From Baylisascaris procyonis (lineage: Eukaryota > Nematoda > Chromadorea > Rhabditida > Ascarididae): 64,000 nucleotides of DNA. Every line of letters starts with the position of its first letter. The first letter of the stretch is position 1. The notes beneath the pieces are model-generated. The model had not been told where the DNA came from. It worked only from the letters and a program-made list of their open reading frames with translations, and did no database searches. Position numbers and translations under genes: made by a program. The stretch lies in contig JAZARR010000200.1 in the NCBI GenBank assembly GCA_037389465.1, forward strand, positions 3,355,501-3,419,500, written 5' to 3'. Shown in pieces: positions 41,901 through 55,000 of the stretch.

Positions 41901-42292
41901 GCTACCAAAGATGATCCAAAGGTCAACCAATCCCCCTCTCCCTTTTTCTGCCTTTCTGATGGCGTATTTCATTGCCATTATGAGGATCATCCCCCATCCT
42001 TTCCTAAAATCCCCCCTCACATCCTCACTCCAGAGTGTGGTACCATGGCAGTCGAATGATACTTAACAATCAATAAATATTAATATTTAAGATATTATTC
42101 CACAGTGCATCCAATCATCACAAATACGATGTGATCACTCGATTCACGAAGGGTTGCCCACCGAATAACGATTTCTGTCCTTTGAGTCAATTTGTGAGGC
42201 GATCCAAGCGATTCATACCGTATGATATCGAATATGATTGTAAAGCGAAAATCAATAATCTTACTAAACGTATTCGTGTGATATATATTTGA
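33721..42292 (+). CDS. Histidine acid phosphatase, secreted or lysosomal type, 10 exons
   Basis: Hydrolyses phosphate monoesters at acid pH through a phosphohistidine intermediate. Exons: 33721-33798, 34424-34519, 35019-35117, 35946-36119, 37516-37611, 38159-38245, 38911-39049, 39887-40002, 41276-41410, 42092-42292. Phases agree throughout; 1221 nt gives 406 residues plus TGA, normal for the family. Residues 1 to about 17 form a signal peptide ([17 protein letters not shown]). The catalytic motif WRHGDRTP is at 28-35, followed by [28 protein letters not shown] (95-102) supplies another active-site Arg. VPVHTV and a CP motif (NCPRID) follow. The second catalytic motif, [15 protein letters not shown], has His296-Asp297. 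The end carries [11 protein letters not shown], the usual disulfide region, and no transmembrane anchor, so a soluble product is likely. NRT, NGT and NWT are possible N-glycosylation sites. It resembles nematode and vertebrate lysosomal/prostatic acid phosphatases. All key residues are intact. Confidence 0.93.
34322..34339. other. tRNA-like B-box with perfect hairpin
   Basis: GGTTCGATCC matches a Pol III B-box or tRNA T-arm and sits in a perfect 8-bp inverted repeat (GGATCGAA-GG-TTCGATCC). GCTGAGCCGG upstream is a poor A-box. No acceptor or anticodon stem can be folded, so at best this is a tRNA-derived relic in phosphatase intron 1. Confidence 0.25.
34583..34633 (+). other. G-rich tract with quadruplex potential
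   Basis: Runs GGGGG, GGGGG, GGGG and GGG with loops of 1-7 nt, 60-110 bp downstream of phosphatase exon 2 on the coding strand. The primary pattern fits a G-quadruplex motif. Confidence 0.6.
35871..35932. repeat. (TA)n(TTTA)n compound microsatellite
   Basis: TA tract followed by TTTA units and a short TA tail. It ends only about 13 bp before the acceptor of the phosphatase exon starting 35946. Confidence 0.97.
36301..36456 (+). CDS. Extra or alternative in-frame exon of the acid phosphatase gene
   Basis: Lies in the intron between the exons ending 36119 and starting 37516. It has a good acceptor (TAAATTTCAG), starts and can end in phase 0 (156 nt, donor GTATTACG) and has no stop. Its first residues [20 protein letters not shown] resemble the family segment after the HTV..D motif (LL.QPN..CPR.D), the segment otherwise supplied by [14 protein letters not shown] in the next exon. 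It may be a mutually exclusive alternative exon or a decaying duplicate. The 3' half is hydrophobic and unlike the family. An earlier donor (ACC|GTGTTA, 84-nt exon) is also possible. Not counted in the 406-residue model. Confidence 0.45.
39376..39524. repeat. 20/23-bp minisatellite in a phosphatase intron
   Basis: Seven copies of GGTTTTATTGCCA (one with C for T) starting at 39380, 39400, 39420, 39443, 39463, 39486 and 39506. Spacers are CAGTTGATT-like (20-bp unit) or CAACATTCGACT-like (23-bp unit). Confidence 0.95.
41831..41872 (+). other. Purine/G-rich tract
   Basis: GGGG, GGG, GGGG, GGGGGG, GGGG and GGG runs separated by short A/T-containing loops in the last phosphatase intron. Possible quadruplex or triplex-forming sequence. 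Confidence 0.5.
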
Positions 42293-42978
42293 ATTGTTTT
42301 ATCATTTTATCACTTCGTGATACATTCTTCAAGCAATGATATAGTTGAGATGATAGAAAATATGAAAGGTGATTTCGAAAATTTCTACCACTGAATAGTT
42401 TCCCGTGAATAATTTCCCGTGGGTAGTTATAAAATATGGAAATAACTGACGGGCATTTACTCTTCTCCTATGGGCAAATTGATTGCGGCAAGTATTTGTC
42501 GAGTTGAACCTTGATGGCGGTTAATATTAAGGCTTTTTGCCTATTGGAATAAGCCTTGGGGTGTTTAGTGGTTTCGGAGTGCCTTATTTTCATTGAACGT
42601 TAGCCGTAGGCCATTACCAAACCTAGATTATTTTTAGAAAATCCACAATAAGGTCGATACATAATTATCGGCAATAAAATTTCGCTTAGAGAAATATTGT
42701 ATAGGCACTTTTAAGTAAAATGATGAAATAGCTGCGGTGATATTTGCGTTTTGGGATTATTCGTTTATTTTATTTTATTTTATTTTTTAATGATTTGGAG
42801 TAGAAAGTATTCGTTCTATTGTTTGAAAATTGCCCACTATATTCGTTTGAAAAATTTGTGTAAATTATTTGGATTCTATCCAATTGTTCGATTATTGAAG
42901 TAAATTTTTATATAAAATGTTGTTGTGTTTGATGCATAAAACGAGTTTTTTTTCGCTTTAAATTTCATTCTCAATGGG

Positions 42979-43073
<95 letters not shown>

Positions 43074-46005
43074 TACATGGTTTTTGGACGAAAATATAGC
43101 CCTCTAAATGGTCATAGCAGCATTAAATGGAATCCTTAAGAAGGGGGGGGGGGAAGGGTGGTTGGCATCCCCAGTGGTTTTAATAGCTGTCGCTATATTC
43201 GGATAGCAGAGCTATTAGCAGCCTAGCATTTATTTAAGGACTGATTCAAATATCGGTTTATTCCAGCTTTTTAGTTCAATTCATCGCTTTCAAGAAAGGC
43301 TTGAAATCTAATTTCCTATCCAACTCTATGATTTGGTGCACAAGCCCCGTCCCTAGTTTATCAAATACAATCCAAGTACCCCCCCCCTTCCTCCACCTCA
43401 GTTTAATAAATGCAAATCGAGCAAACTATACAGTAATCTCAATTGTTCGATTCGTCGAACATATTTGATCCGTTAATTTAAATTTGGCGCCTTCAACGAA
43501 ACGGTATGAAATGTCCGTTTTTCGACCCATAAGTCAACGGCGCCATACGAGCGCAATTTGTAAGTTTAGATGGAACTTTTAGGTTCTATAAGTAGACTTT
43601 TCCTAGTGTATCCAACTCAAGGATAGAGGTCAAGCATGTTCGGCCCGCTTAGTAAAATGTCCAGCTCCTGACCATGAAGGTTCAAGTTGTTCAGGTTCAC
43701 CCGAAAGAACTGAATCCGGATAAGACCCGACTCTTACAGAAATTATGAGTCAGGTCGGGACTTCTGACCTCTCGCTTCATCTTGAAGCAATCATTTCATT
43801 TTTCCACTTTTATGTCACCAAACTTTAAAGGTTGAACGTCATGCAATCGTCGTCAGATGTTTTAATTCTCGAGCTACGTTTAGAGAATTTGCATAGTTTG
43901 ACCTCCGTCTTTAAAGCATGACCTACGTGACCTCTTCGCCTATCTCCCTGTTGGCCATACAATCGCTGAAGTCAATTGCCCGCAGTTGCCCATCGGAACT
44001 CAAGCAGAACGTCGTATATTTCGCATGAGGTAGAGAGCTTACCAGTTTGCTCCACGTAACCATCACCTCATAAAGGTCATACCTGATTGGTCAATTGAAT
44101 CCCTCGACTAGGATTTAGAAAAAATGTGGAATGAATGTTGCGTATCACAAGTCAAACAAACGGTCGAGCAACTTCATCATCCGCAACAATAGTTGACATC
44201 TACTTTCGTGAATCTCAATTTTTGAACCTCTAAAATTTTGAACCTGATTCAGGGAGTTTCAATTTGTTCAATTAACGATCGTTTGAAGGTCAATCGAATC
44301 GTGATTGCACATCCGCTCACAGATGTTGTTTGCATGATCGATGAAAATGGTCAATGCATGATCGGATTGTTGATGCACGTTTCACTGTTCTTTTTTTTTT
44401 TTTTTAATTGTTGATACTAGAAGTGGTCAGTGTAAATCACATTTCCCTGGCGTATTTCACCACTGTTGACTGTTATATGTGATGTTGATAATTTCGTCGA
44501 TATATATTTTTCTTTTTTTGTTGAAAATAGTTTTTATTATTTTAGACTTCCTTACAACTTTACCAATAGAATTAGTTTTTTTGAGTAATATAAACAATTA
44601 TCCGCCAACATTGGAAATATCCATATAACATTTGTACATGTCCACAATTATTTACACTGTATTTTTATATGCAATTTTTTTAGAAAAATTTTGACGCTCC
44701 ATTCATTCAAGTAGTTGAAATTTTTTCATTTTATGCAAGAATACTTACAGTAGTTGTTAATTGATAGTGACTATATATCCTGTAATTTTCCTCATATTTC
44801 GATTCATAGCCCCAGGGGTTGTATTTTAGACGTTTACGATGAACATATTCAAGTTTTGGTGGTTTGCGCTTGATTGTTGTTTCAGAAATCGGGTTTTTTT
44901 TATTAGACGATGTTTAAGAAAATTGGCGGGATGAAAACGCCAAATCAATACAGTAGTTATATTGGTATAAATTCAAGAAAATGTTGCTCTTTGTTCATTG
45001 TAGAAAGTTATTCGTTCGGTGAGTGGTTGCTTCGAGTTTGGATGGTCAAGCTCTGAGCTTCGAGTTTCTAAGATTTCAACTGGCAACGATTAGGATTTTT
45101 GATTCCTCTTAGTTGCGTTTAGTTGTGAACATGACGCTGAGTTATGCGTTTATCATAGGCATGTCCGTTAAGCAATATAGGTAATAAGATTATCTCGGTT
45201 GATCACATTCAATTCAAATACAAATTTAAATCCCGATTTTTAAGGAATTCTACACTTCGCTTCTATAAAAATATAATTTTTTTGATCATAGGAGAGTTTT
45301 TTTTTTCTAAAAATTCCTTCTGCTCATTCCTTCAAGCGTAATGCATATATGATAACTGACTCACCTTTATTTCCTTACCTATGATGACGATGTAGGTGGT
45401 CTCCGAAAGAAACTGACACCACCGTGGAAATTAATCCATTTTAAGGCATGGTCTGCTCAATGTCCTGCAGATGCTTTCCTCTTAATTCGGTATATAACCT
45501 TTTCGAGCTGTTCTTGCAACCGTCAACCTTTTAGATGGATTCATTTTTTGAAAGATCGAATAGAACTCAGCATATCTGCATGTTGTCCTCGGTAGATCTA
45601 TGGGAGTTATTGATTGAACTGAGTAAGAACATAGACAAAGCACAAGCTCATGCAGTACATCGACCACTCCGAATACCTCAAAAAACTTGGGATTTTCAGT
45701 GGTCGTTGTTATTCCATCGGCAATGACTCTGTCCAGTCGGTGTTAACGAACGAATACCAATCTAGCCAAATGCTTAGTCAACTGTGTTTGAATTGATGCT
45801 ATCAGAAATTGGAAAATGTTTAGAGCATTGATAAGAGTTGAAATGATGAAGCATTTTTCAACATCGATAGCGAAAGCAACATATTTATGCATTTAGAAAT
45901 ATTTGTTTCGAGTGCATTGATTCGATTTTTTTTTTAACATTAAACGAAGGAAATGTGAGTCTTATGTTCATTGAAAGTGATCGTTAATCCAAAAATGAAC
46001 TTCAG
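42293..46005. other. Intergenic region between phosphatase and myosin genes
   Basis: No gene I can support. Contains a long (TA)n tract and a G-run (43144-43153). Around 45480-45726 both strands carry open frames of 60-odd codons with less AT-rich composition, possibly retroelement debris, but no clear motif. The myosin promoter or an upstream non-coding exon probably lies here. I could not identify a core promoter. Confidence 0.55.
42985..43071. repeat. (TA)n microsatellite
   Basis: Perfect TA tract of about 86 bp in intergenic sequence. Confidence 0.98.
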
Positions 46006-46015
46006 GGGTTATAAT

Positions 46016-49000
46016 ATGTTTCATCCACGTCCCTCTTTCGAGCAGATGGACGGTGATTTGCAATATTTGACTGTGAAGAGCATTGGAATCGCCGATCCAG
46101 CACTTCAAACTGAATGGGCCGAAAAGCGTTATGTATGGATCCCCGATAGGAAAGAAGGCTTTCTTCTTGGCTCTATTCTAAAGGTGTGTCATATATTCTC
46201 TTCTTTCAACGTAAATTGTAGTTTTTAGGTGATGAGAAGTGTTATATTATTACGTCAACTTCCTTAACGGTTCAAAATCACAAAACCTATTCCATGCTTT
46301 CTTTATCGCTAAATAAGGTATTTTTTATTTATTTATGGATAGAGTCAATGGGGTGGGGTTCACATTATAGTCAGGTCCCCATAGTTTAATAAGGAGACGT
46401 TTGTTATTCAGCGAGGTTGATATCTAACAAAATCGTTGAGACGCGATAATGACGAAAATATATATACAATCGAACAGTTCAAATGGTACTCATTGCATAA
46501 GGCTTTCAAGAAATAGATTAATCTTTTTTTAATACAAACGATTCGAAAAGATTAAATATTTATTGATGCAGTGGGCATATCTGCCACGATATAATAGAGT
46601 ATGATATTGGCCGCTCAAATTTTTTATTGCCTTGTTGCCAGTTTTTTTCCGTTCAATTTGGAGAAATTGCTTCTTTTGAAGGTTCAATTTGGAGAAAAAT
46701 TTTTGGCGGTGTATGAGTGATTAGTGTTTTTTCATTTATAGGCTATGAAGGGATAATTAAAGGGATTTTTTCTTCCTCTTTTTTTTTTTAAATGGTCTTC
46801 ACGAAACGGCTCGAAAACGATCGCTATTGTTGATGATATGAAAGCCTGAATGATTATAACACTCAACTCGTTTATATTTGTTTTTTTAATGTTCTTTATG
46901 CTCTTCGAATTTCTACTATTTGAAAATGTTTTTCTTCGTTGTAATCTTTACTCTTTCATATATTCTATAATGAATTAATCGCTATCATATCATATCACAA
47001 GTTTTAATAAATATGCCTGAGGTTATAGAAATAATTTCAATTAAATTTATTGAATAGATCAAATTTCTAGATGTGAATTTCCTCGCTAACAACAACATCT
47101 CTAAATTTTCATCCTTATCTCTTCATCTCTTTTGCAGTTAGTGCTCAAGGAAGATTAACGAATCTGTTTTGATGAGTTTCTATCGTATAATCGAGAGAAT
47201 ATAACATCATTTGTATAATATGATCGCTTTGACAAATAATTTGAAATATCATAGGATATTACACAATTCATAAAGCAATGATTTCTTCTCTAATTTCTAA
47301 TAAATAGAATAGATTTCCGGCAGAATACATTTTGCATGTAAATTTCACGTTTTCTTTTTTGAAAGCAAAAAAAAAATTTCAGGAGTTATCTGGTGAATGT
47401 TTGATTGTGAGAATCGTTGAAACAGGGAAAGAGGTGACGATTGGAAGAGAGGATGTACAGACTGCAAATCCACCGAAATTCGAGAAGGTCGAGGATATGT
47501 CTTCGCTGTCATGTCTCAACGAGGCATCTGTCTTGCACAACCTCCGACAACGTTATTACTCCTCGCTTATATATGTAGGCTTTTGTTTTGTTTTGTGTTG
47601 TTTTTTTTTTTCATTTCGACTATGTTTTTGGCGTGAATATAATCATATGCCCTTTCATTTCCCCTCCCCCTCATCCTTCCATCCCCCTTTTGGAGTGAGC
47701 ATGGAATGAGGGTCGGCGTAGAAATTCGAGTAAGGGAGACAAGTGGGATGGCGCAAAGAGACAAAAGGGATGTCGCTAAGTGTCTTTGATAAATTAGATA
47801 AACAAGAAACACGGGTTGGGCTTTTGAAAACATATTTTCGCAGAGTTTTTCGAAAGTAAAAAGATTTCTTGATACGAAGAGTTTTGTGGCACTTGAATTC
47901 TGGTAAGAATTGGTGGCTCGATCGGGACTAAGGTTAGCTCATCTACAGATGGTCAAGAGTTGAATCTGGCATCATTTACGGCCAAGACCATGTTCACTTT
48001 AATCAAGACCCAGAAAAGAATTGGACGAGTTGAAAATAATTGCTTGCCGTTTCGTCTGACATTCTCATATTGATGTATGTAAAATTTCCTCAAAATGAAC
48101 TACATGCCGAATGTATGCTACGAACAGATTAGTTTGTTGTGATGGTTTATTGCGTTACAACTGTTTATGTTGAAAACCGTGTTCGTTGCTATAATAGAGC
48201 AGTTCTTTTGCTGCGGAATAGGAGCGAGGGGAGGGTGAAGAAGGGGAAAATTGGTTAATTATCGTCAATTATATCGTTGAGGAAATTTTTATAATAGTGC
48301 AATATTTGCGTTACTTGTTTGTTGACTTGTTACAGCAGCAGCGATGAGATGGCCGAAAGGTTAGAACTTCGGCAACGAGGAAGTGATTGGGGAATTGGGG
48401 GGGGGGGGGATTGCTAGTGAGCGTCAAGTCTTGTTTGAATAGGAAAAGAGTCTTAAAATGTTTGAATAGTCTTAAAAGTCTTGTTTGAAGAACCGTTGGT
48501 TGTTGTTTCTGTAGTCTTAAAAAAAACAAGTGGGCTTTTGATCTTAAGGTGGCGGACAAAAGCTGAATCTTTTCGTTGTCTTATCAAGTTTGTCCATTGT
48601 TTGTGTTCTTTGTGATATCCATTATATTCTTTACCCATCCATACTTTATATATGTGGAATATTTCATTGCTCAATAATTAGTTTAGACTTATTCGGGTCT
48701 TTTCTGTGTTGTGGTGAATCCATATAAACGAATGCCGATGATCTATTCGGAAGCAGTTATTGAACGATATCGCGGCAGAAAACGTCACGAAGTACCTCCG
48801 CATGTTTTTGCAGTCACCGATACGGCTTATCGCAATATGCTACACCGTTAGATTTTTCGAACTTATTCTGTTGTTTTTTTTTTTCACTTTCTTACCCAAA
48901 ACTTTACACAACGCGTTACATGAGATTTTGCGTTAACTCAAGCTGGAGAACGGGTGGAGAAAGGTTTCTAAATTGCTGGAAATTAAAGAATAGACCAGAT

Positions 49001-52000
49001 TCTAGAGGATTACGTTTTACATTGGGAAATTTTTGAGGAATTTCTAGTTCTACAAGTTATTCGTAAATTACATTAATTTCAGATTAGATTTTGCATAAAT
49101 TTTGTAAAGTTTCGCACAAAATCCATTGACATTGGTATGTGCCTATATCCTTATCCAAAATCTTTATTTTGTGAGATACGAAAGCAACGTCCATTAAACT
49201 GTCCTCCCGTAGGGGAGGGAAGGGTGTTTCCCATTTCATATCAGAAATTATCGGAAAGAAATATAATGTTTGTAAGGGTGTTATTATAATGGTTTCTCAT
49301 TTCTGAAGCAGTTTTGTCAGAAATGATGCAGCACCATTTTTATAGGCATTTATCACCCCTATATGATGTTTTTTGAGTGGGGAAATAGTGAATGATTATT
49401 CAGAACATGAAGATCAGTCGATATTATGTACGGGCGAATCTGGCGCGGGCAAGACTGAGAACACAAAGAAGGTGATTCAGTATTTGGCTTATATTGCTGG
49501 TGCTGGACGTCATGCTAGAAATCCTTCTATATCGAGCCCTTTCAAGGTATTGTCTTCGATTCTTTCTGTAGCATTAAAAAAAGATTCAAACTGATCCATG
49601 AATTGCTGAGGAAGCGATGTTTATCTGAGGATGTTAAGGAATAAGCATGCTTCTTGCATTCGTTGGGATATGCATTCGGCACAGATCTGGTTGCACAAAA
49701 AAATTTCTTATAAGCTTTCTGGAAGGCATCATTTTGCATATCTTAATGCTTCCTAATGGCATTTTGCGTTTTCAACTCATATTCATTAGAAATTATTGAG
49801 TTTAAAGAATCGTTATTTGATGTGAGAGATGATATAAAAAATAAACAAGGGTTTACCCTTGATATTAAGATTTAATTATTTGTGTTTGATATGAAACGCT
49901 TCTGAGACTTTGTTTCTTCTATATTATATTGAACAAAGGGCGGAGTTAATTTACCTCTATGCATGTTTACCTACATCTGAGTTTTCCTTCCCGCCTTCAT
50001 TTTGATTGCTTTGATTATGTGGCATGATATTCGATAAAGCTATAGTTGAGAAACAAGAATTGTTGTTGTTCGATGGATATATAGGTAATAAAAAAATTTT
50101 ATTTTCAGAAGGCGGCGGCAATGAGTGAGCATCTATCGGCAATAGTAAGTTACTGTTTGAGAATATTCGACTTTGATTTGTTTGCGAACGTCACAGATTT
50201 TTGCAGTAGAACGCATTGATGAGATAGTGTGGACTTGTTTAATGAATAATGCTTTGATTGTCGATTTGTATGGGAGATTATTTTAGATCATGGGAATTGT
50301 TTCGTTTAGGTTTAGTTTACTAATAACTACACTCGGAGGATTGGGTGGAAAACAGATATAGGTGATTCGCTAATAAGTTTTATTTTATATAGATAATTGC
50401 TTACTCTATAATAAATAAATGTTTTGGAGAGAAGGTATACTGCATTGATTTGTTCTTAGCGAATCACTAGATTCGAGTGTAACATATGAATGTTTTTATT
50501 TTTAGTCAGATGGGAGAGAGGAGAGATATTCCATTGTGGATGATGGCAATATTTGTTCTTTAAAACGAAAATTTTTGTCGACGTAGTCATGTAGTACGCT
50601 ATTTTCATTCATTTTTATTGTGGTGAGAGATAAAAACTCTTAGAAGTATGTGATTTCGCAGCTTATGAGCGGGTAATTTTCTATTGATTGTACTTTTAGC
50701 ATGAGATGAAATTTTCGGCAAGTCTTATTCGATATGGGGCTTAAAATTTTAAGTTATAGCGCCGTCGGCGACGTCTCAAGAAGGTCATTTCTTGCATGCA
50801 ATAGGCTACCCCTATATTTAGTGTTTTCGAATTTCATTTGCTTCCTCCTAATTCCTTCATGTAACTTTTATCGTTCTTTGTCGAACGATGCACTAATTTT
50901 TTGTGCCTTTTTGTATGTGTGTTCTTTATTTTATTTTTAAAAGAGTTATCTGTGGCAATTCGATGAATATTTAAAAGCTTTCGGAAATATTGGTTGCATA
51001 GTTGGAAATAGGGGTTGGGGAGGAAGGGAGCTGATCAACTAGGGAAGTTGCCAACTTTTCGGGAGCAGAGATCCCACTGAGACAAAAAAAAAGACACTTT
51101 TCGCGCGACAGATAAAGGCGAAATAACTGCATAGTGAATTGATTATCGCATCTCAATTTTTATATCCTCAATGGGTTTTGTACTTTCCATAATCCAATTT
51201 GTGGAAGGTTCCAGTTATTCTTAGATTTGCATCTTCCCTTAGACTGAACTCTGGAATCGTTAAATGGGGGTTTTTGCAAGTTAGCCAGAAGGATTTTGGT
51301 CCCTTTTTTTGTGGTACCTTATATGTTTGTCGTAATATTTTGTAGTAACTTCGAAGGCTTATTTGCTAGCAAGTTTTTAGTGAGGAATCTTTAGTGAACT
51401 AAATGTTCGCACTTTTTTTTCTGTATCGATCTTTCATATGTGTATATCGAAATATCATCGTAACGGAACATGTGCTATGTAGTAGAAACACCAAACCACC
51501 ATACTATTTTCCTTTGGAGTGTTAATATTGGATGCACTTAAATCCTCCAGATTTCTTAATGATCAATAATACTATACCTATAAGCGGTAACAATACTCAT
51601 ATTGTTCAAGCTGCTTCCCCATCTCTTCTTCCAAGAAGCTTTATCCCACGATGTCAGCACATCTTCTTTTCTCCCAAGATGTTTTCTACTCATCCTTTTC
51701 CCTTTCATCAAGAAATCACATTTCTACGGTTATTTCAGGAAAGCAGACCGCTCTCAATCGCGCAGTCACAGGTTGCGCCCATAAAATAATTTTAATAATT
51801 AACCTATTTGACATGATCCAATAGTCGATGTCACCAAATTACAAATGATTTTTTATAGTGCTTAGTTTTTTAAACTCTGACTAAAATTAAAACTAAAGGT
51901 TTTATATTTGAAGAAATACGGTATATTATTTGCACTGATTGTTATTCATATGTTGTTGGTTGCATGTTTGTGATGCTGTGTGCTTTTGATATGAATGTTG

Positions 52001-55000
52001 AGCAATAATATTTCTTTAGTTGTTATTCTTTTCCATTTCTCTTATAGAAGAATTGCGTTATTAAGTTATTCTGTAGGCATTGTAATATATCGTCATGGGT
52101 GTTTCCATATTTCAATGATATTTTTCAGGGACAACTAGAGGATCAATTGCTTCAAGCAAATCCTATTCTCGAGGCATTCGGCAATAGTAAAACAATCAAA
52201 AACGATAATTCGTCTCGATTTGTGAGTTCATTTATTCCATATTTTACTTTGACATGAACAGTAATAATTATATCAGGGATAAGAAACGGTTTAGGATCTG
52301 TATTGTTTATAAGTGTTAACGTTTTAGGTGACGTCCACTTTGCTAAGTGGGTTTTTTTTTTTGTAACGTAGTTAACTTTAAATCATTGTAGCCATGTTAT
52401 AGGAGCAAAATCCTGGAGTCTTTTTCTATGATTTATATACATTAGTAACTCTCCTCTTATCTCTGACTGCAGCGGTTAAAGGTGGGCATTCAGTGAAAAT
52501 TTTTTCTTGCCGGAAATGAGCTTTGATCAGGCAGTAAACAGGGATTGAAAATGGTTAAAAATTTTAGTAATTTTGAAATAGAGTTATACAACAAAGTTTT
52601 TTTAATGCCTTCGGCATCCCTTTCCGGTCAAATCAGTACTTGTCGTTTGTGTATTATCTCAAATAAGGGCTTCGCTAGCAATTTAATATTCCGTAAAAAA
52701 TAATGTTTCGCTGCTTGTCAGCCTCAGGCTCTTCAACGATGAGCCTTAAATATAGATCAGAAATGATGAGCCACAGATTTTTCATAAGATATAGGGGGAG
52801 AAGAAACGTCCAGATGTGCTAAGAATCGAAAATACTGAGCCTTTTGTTCGCTCTAGCCGTTGACGTTTTAAGCAAACATTTCGAGAGAACAAGATCGGAT
52901 TACTTTGATCCATAGCCGACCTGAGATATGCGGGTAGACAAAACCTTTAATCCGTTATTGATTTCCCGAAGATGTATTTTTGATCGTACTTACTTGCAAC
53001 GCGAAATGTTTCTCAGTTCCGATCTGGAAATTTGGAGGGGCGATGGGTACTGAAAATAATAATCTGGGAATCTATAAAATGAACCCCAATATTCTCGAGA
53101 CCATCCCAATATTCTCGAGACCCGCCTATCTCCTATATTCTGAATAGTTATGAGGGGATATTTGTTTGGAATAATTAATAATTTCAAATTTGGCTAAGAT
53201 TATTGTTAATGAAATGCCTCTAACAGTTGGTAGTTATTCTTTGAGAGACCACCAGTGAATATAAAAATGCATTTGTTGAGGACATTATGCTACTTCATTG
53301 TTTTTAGGTTTTCATCAATGAAATTTCTTCTTTTTTTTAACATTTGATGCTATAGAATCATCTGTAGTGATATTTTTCTTTGATATTATTGTTTTATAGG
53401 GGAAATTCATACGAGTGAATTTCGATCAATCAGGTTATATCTCAGGCGCTAATATTGAGCATTATTTATTAGAAAAATCAAGGACGCTCAGACAAGCGCC
53501 TGACGAGCGTTCATTCCATTTCTTCTATCAACTATTAAAAGGAGCTGACGAAAATCGTAAAAGTGAGCATTATTTGTTGTCTGCTTATTCGATCGGCGCC
53601 CTGGACATTTGCGCCGTGGCGCAACTAATCTGACCTCATGGGAAGCATCTAAAATCGGTTATTGGTTTTGGAATCAGCGGAATTTTGACAGAAATTTTGT
53701 TACCAGTAATGCAGTTTCAGTGATGTTTCGATCTGTTGGAGGTGGGGGGAGGGGGAGTTGTTCATAATGTACGGTTATATGTCTCCACTTTATCTACATT
53801 TGAACGTGAAGTATCGGCATTTCAATTTTTAAAGAGTTTCTTGGAGAAGTTGCAAAGAACTGTGTTGAAAATTTTCTGAATCAAGAATTTTTATTCAAAA
53901 TTATGAAGCACTCACAACCGAATTTGATTTTAACTCGTTTTTTAATGTGATGTGAGAATGATCGATCATATTCTATGATTGCTCTATTGAAATCTGTTTC
54001 CACGTGTATCGCTGATTCCTACGGAAAAGCAAAAAGATCGGAAATTGGCTAGGCATTTAGTTGAGTGTAGGTTTTTTTTAATGCTCTCTTGCTTAGCCGT
54101 TTAGTGGAAAACGTTAGCAACGGGTTTATTAGGATAGGTGTATTTTGAGGAATACATTTCAAAATGGCATTGTAACTGTGAAGGATTTGTTTATTTCAGA
54201 GGCGCTTCTCTTAGAAAATGATTTGGCTCGTTATCGTTTTCTTTCGAATGGAGATACGAGCATATTGAATGTGGATGATGCGGCCGAATTCTCTACTACG
54301 ATCAACGCAATGACGATTATGGGATTTGGAGAGAACGAAATTGACGGTTTGTTTGTTGTTATTTTGGGTAAAAATTGATTTTTTAACCAGTCATTTCGGT
54401 TCGTATACCGTTCGTTCTTCATTTTTATTATACGGCTATTGCTATCTGGCCTAGTTATTTGCTTCGATGTGGATTAGCCATATTCTACGCTGTATGCATG
54501 AATTTTAAGGTGAGCAGCTGCAGAGGGCATTCGGAAATTTATTGCAAGCCGACTCTAGTGTTGAGCATTCGAAAATCTTTAGCGTGAAATTTTTTTCGAA
54601 TCTATCGGATGTTGGTGATACGTTGCGAGGTGTTGTATATATGCATATAGGAAAAGGTAGGTGAAAGCAAACTGCTTATGCGAGATTTTGGGAATGATAT
54701 TGATTGTTTTAGTTCTCTGAGGATGACACACTGAACTTGTTGCATAGGGGTTCGATTCCCATTAGTTTTAAATTGGCGATACAATGGTATTTGTAAGGGT
54801 ACACCTAGTCTTCCTGGAAGAGGCTGTTTGATGCGTATGTCGATTGGTTCTATCCTTAAAAACGTTTGATAAATGAGTGCTTTTAAGCGATAATGCGTAC
54901 GGTCAGCGCCGTTTTGCTGCTCGGGAATATGTCGTTCTCGCAAGAGCGATCATCCGATCAGGCATTACTGGAAGATGATACAGGTATGACTTCGACTATA

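Noticed and set aside
45482..45726. Overlapping 60-codon frames on both strands, possible retroelement piece upstream of myosin
   Set aside because: Composition is suggestive, but I could find no reverse transcriptase, RNase H or integrase motif.
54745..54760. B-box-like GGGTTCGATTCCC, possible tRNA gene
   Set aside because: No acceptor, D or anticodon stems could be folded around it; it lies in a myosin intron.
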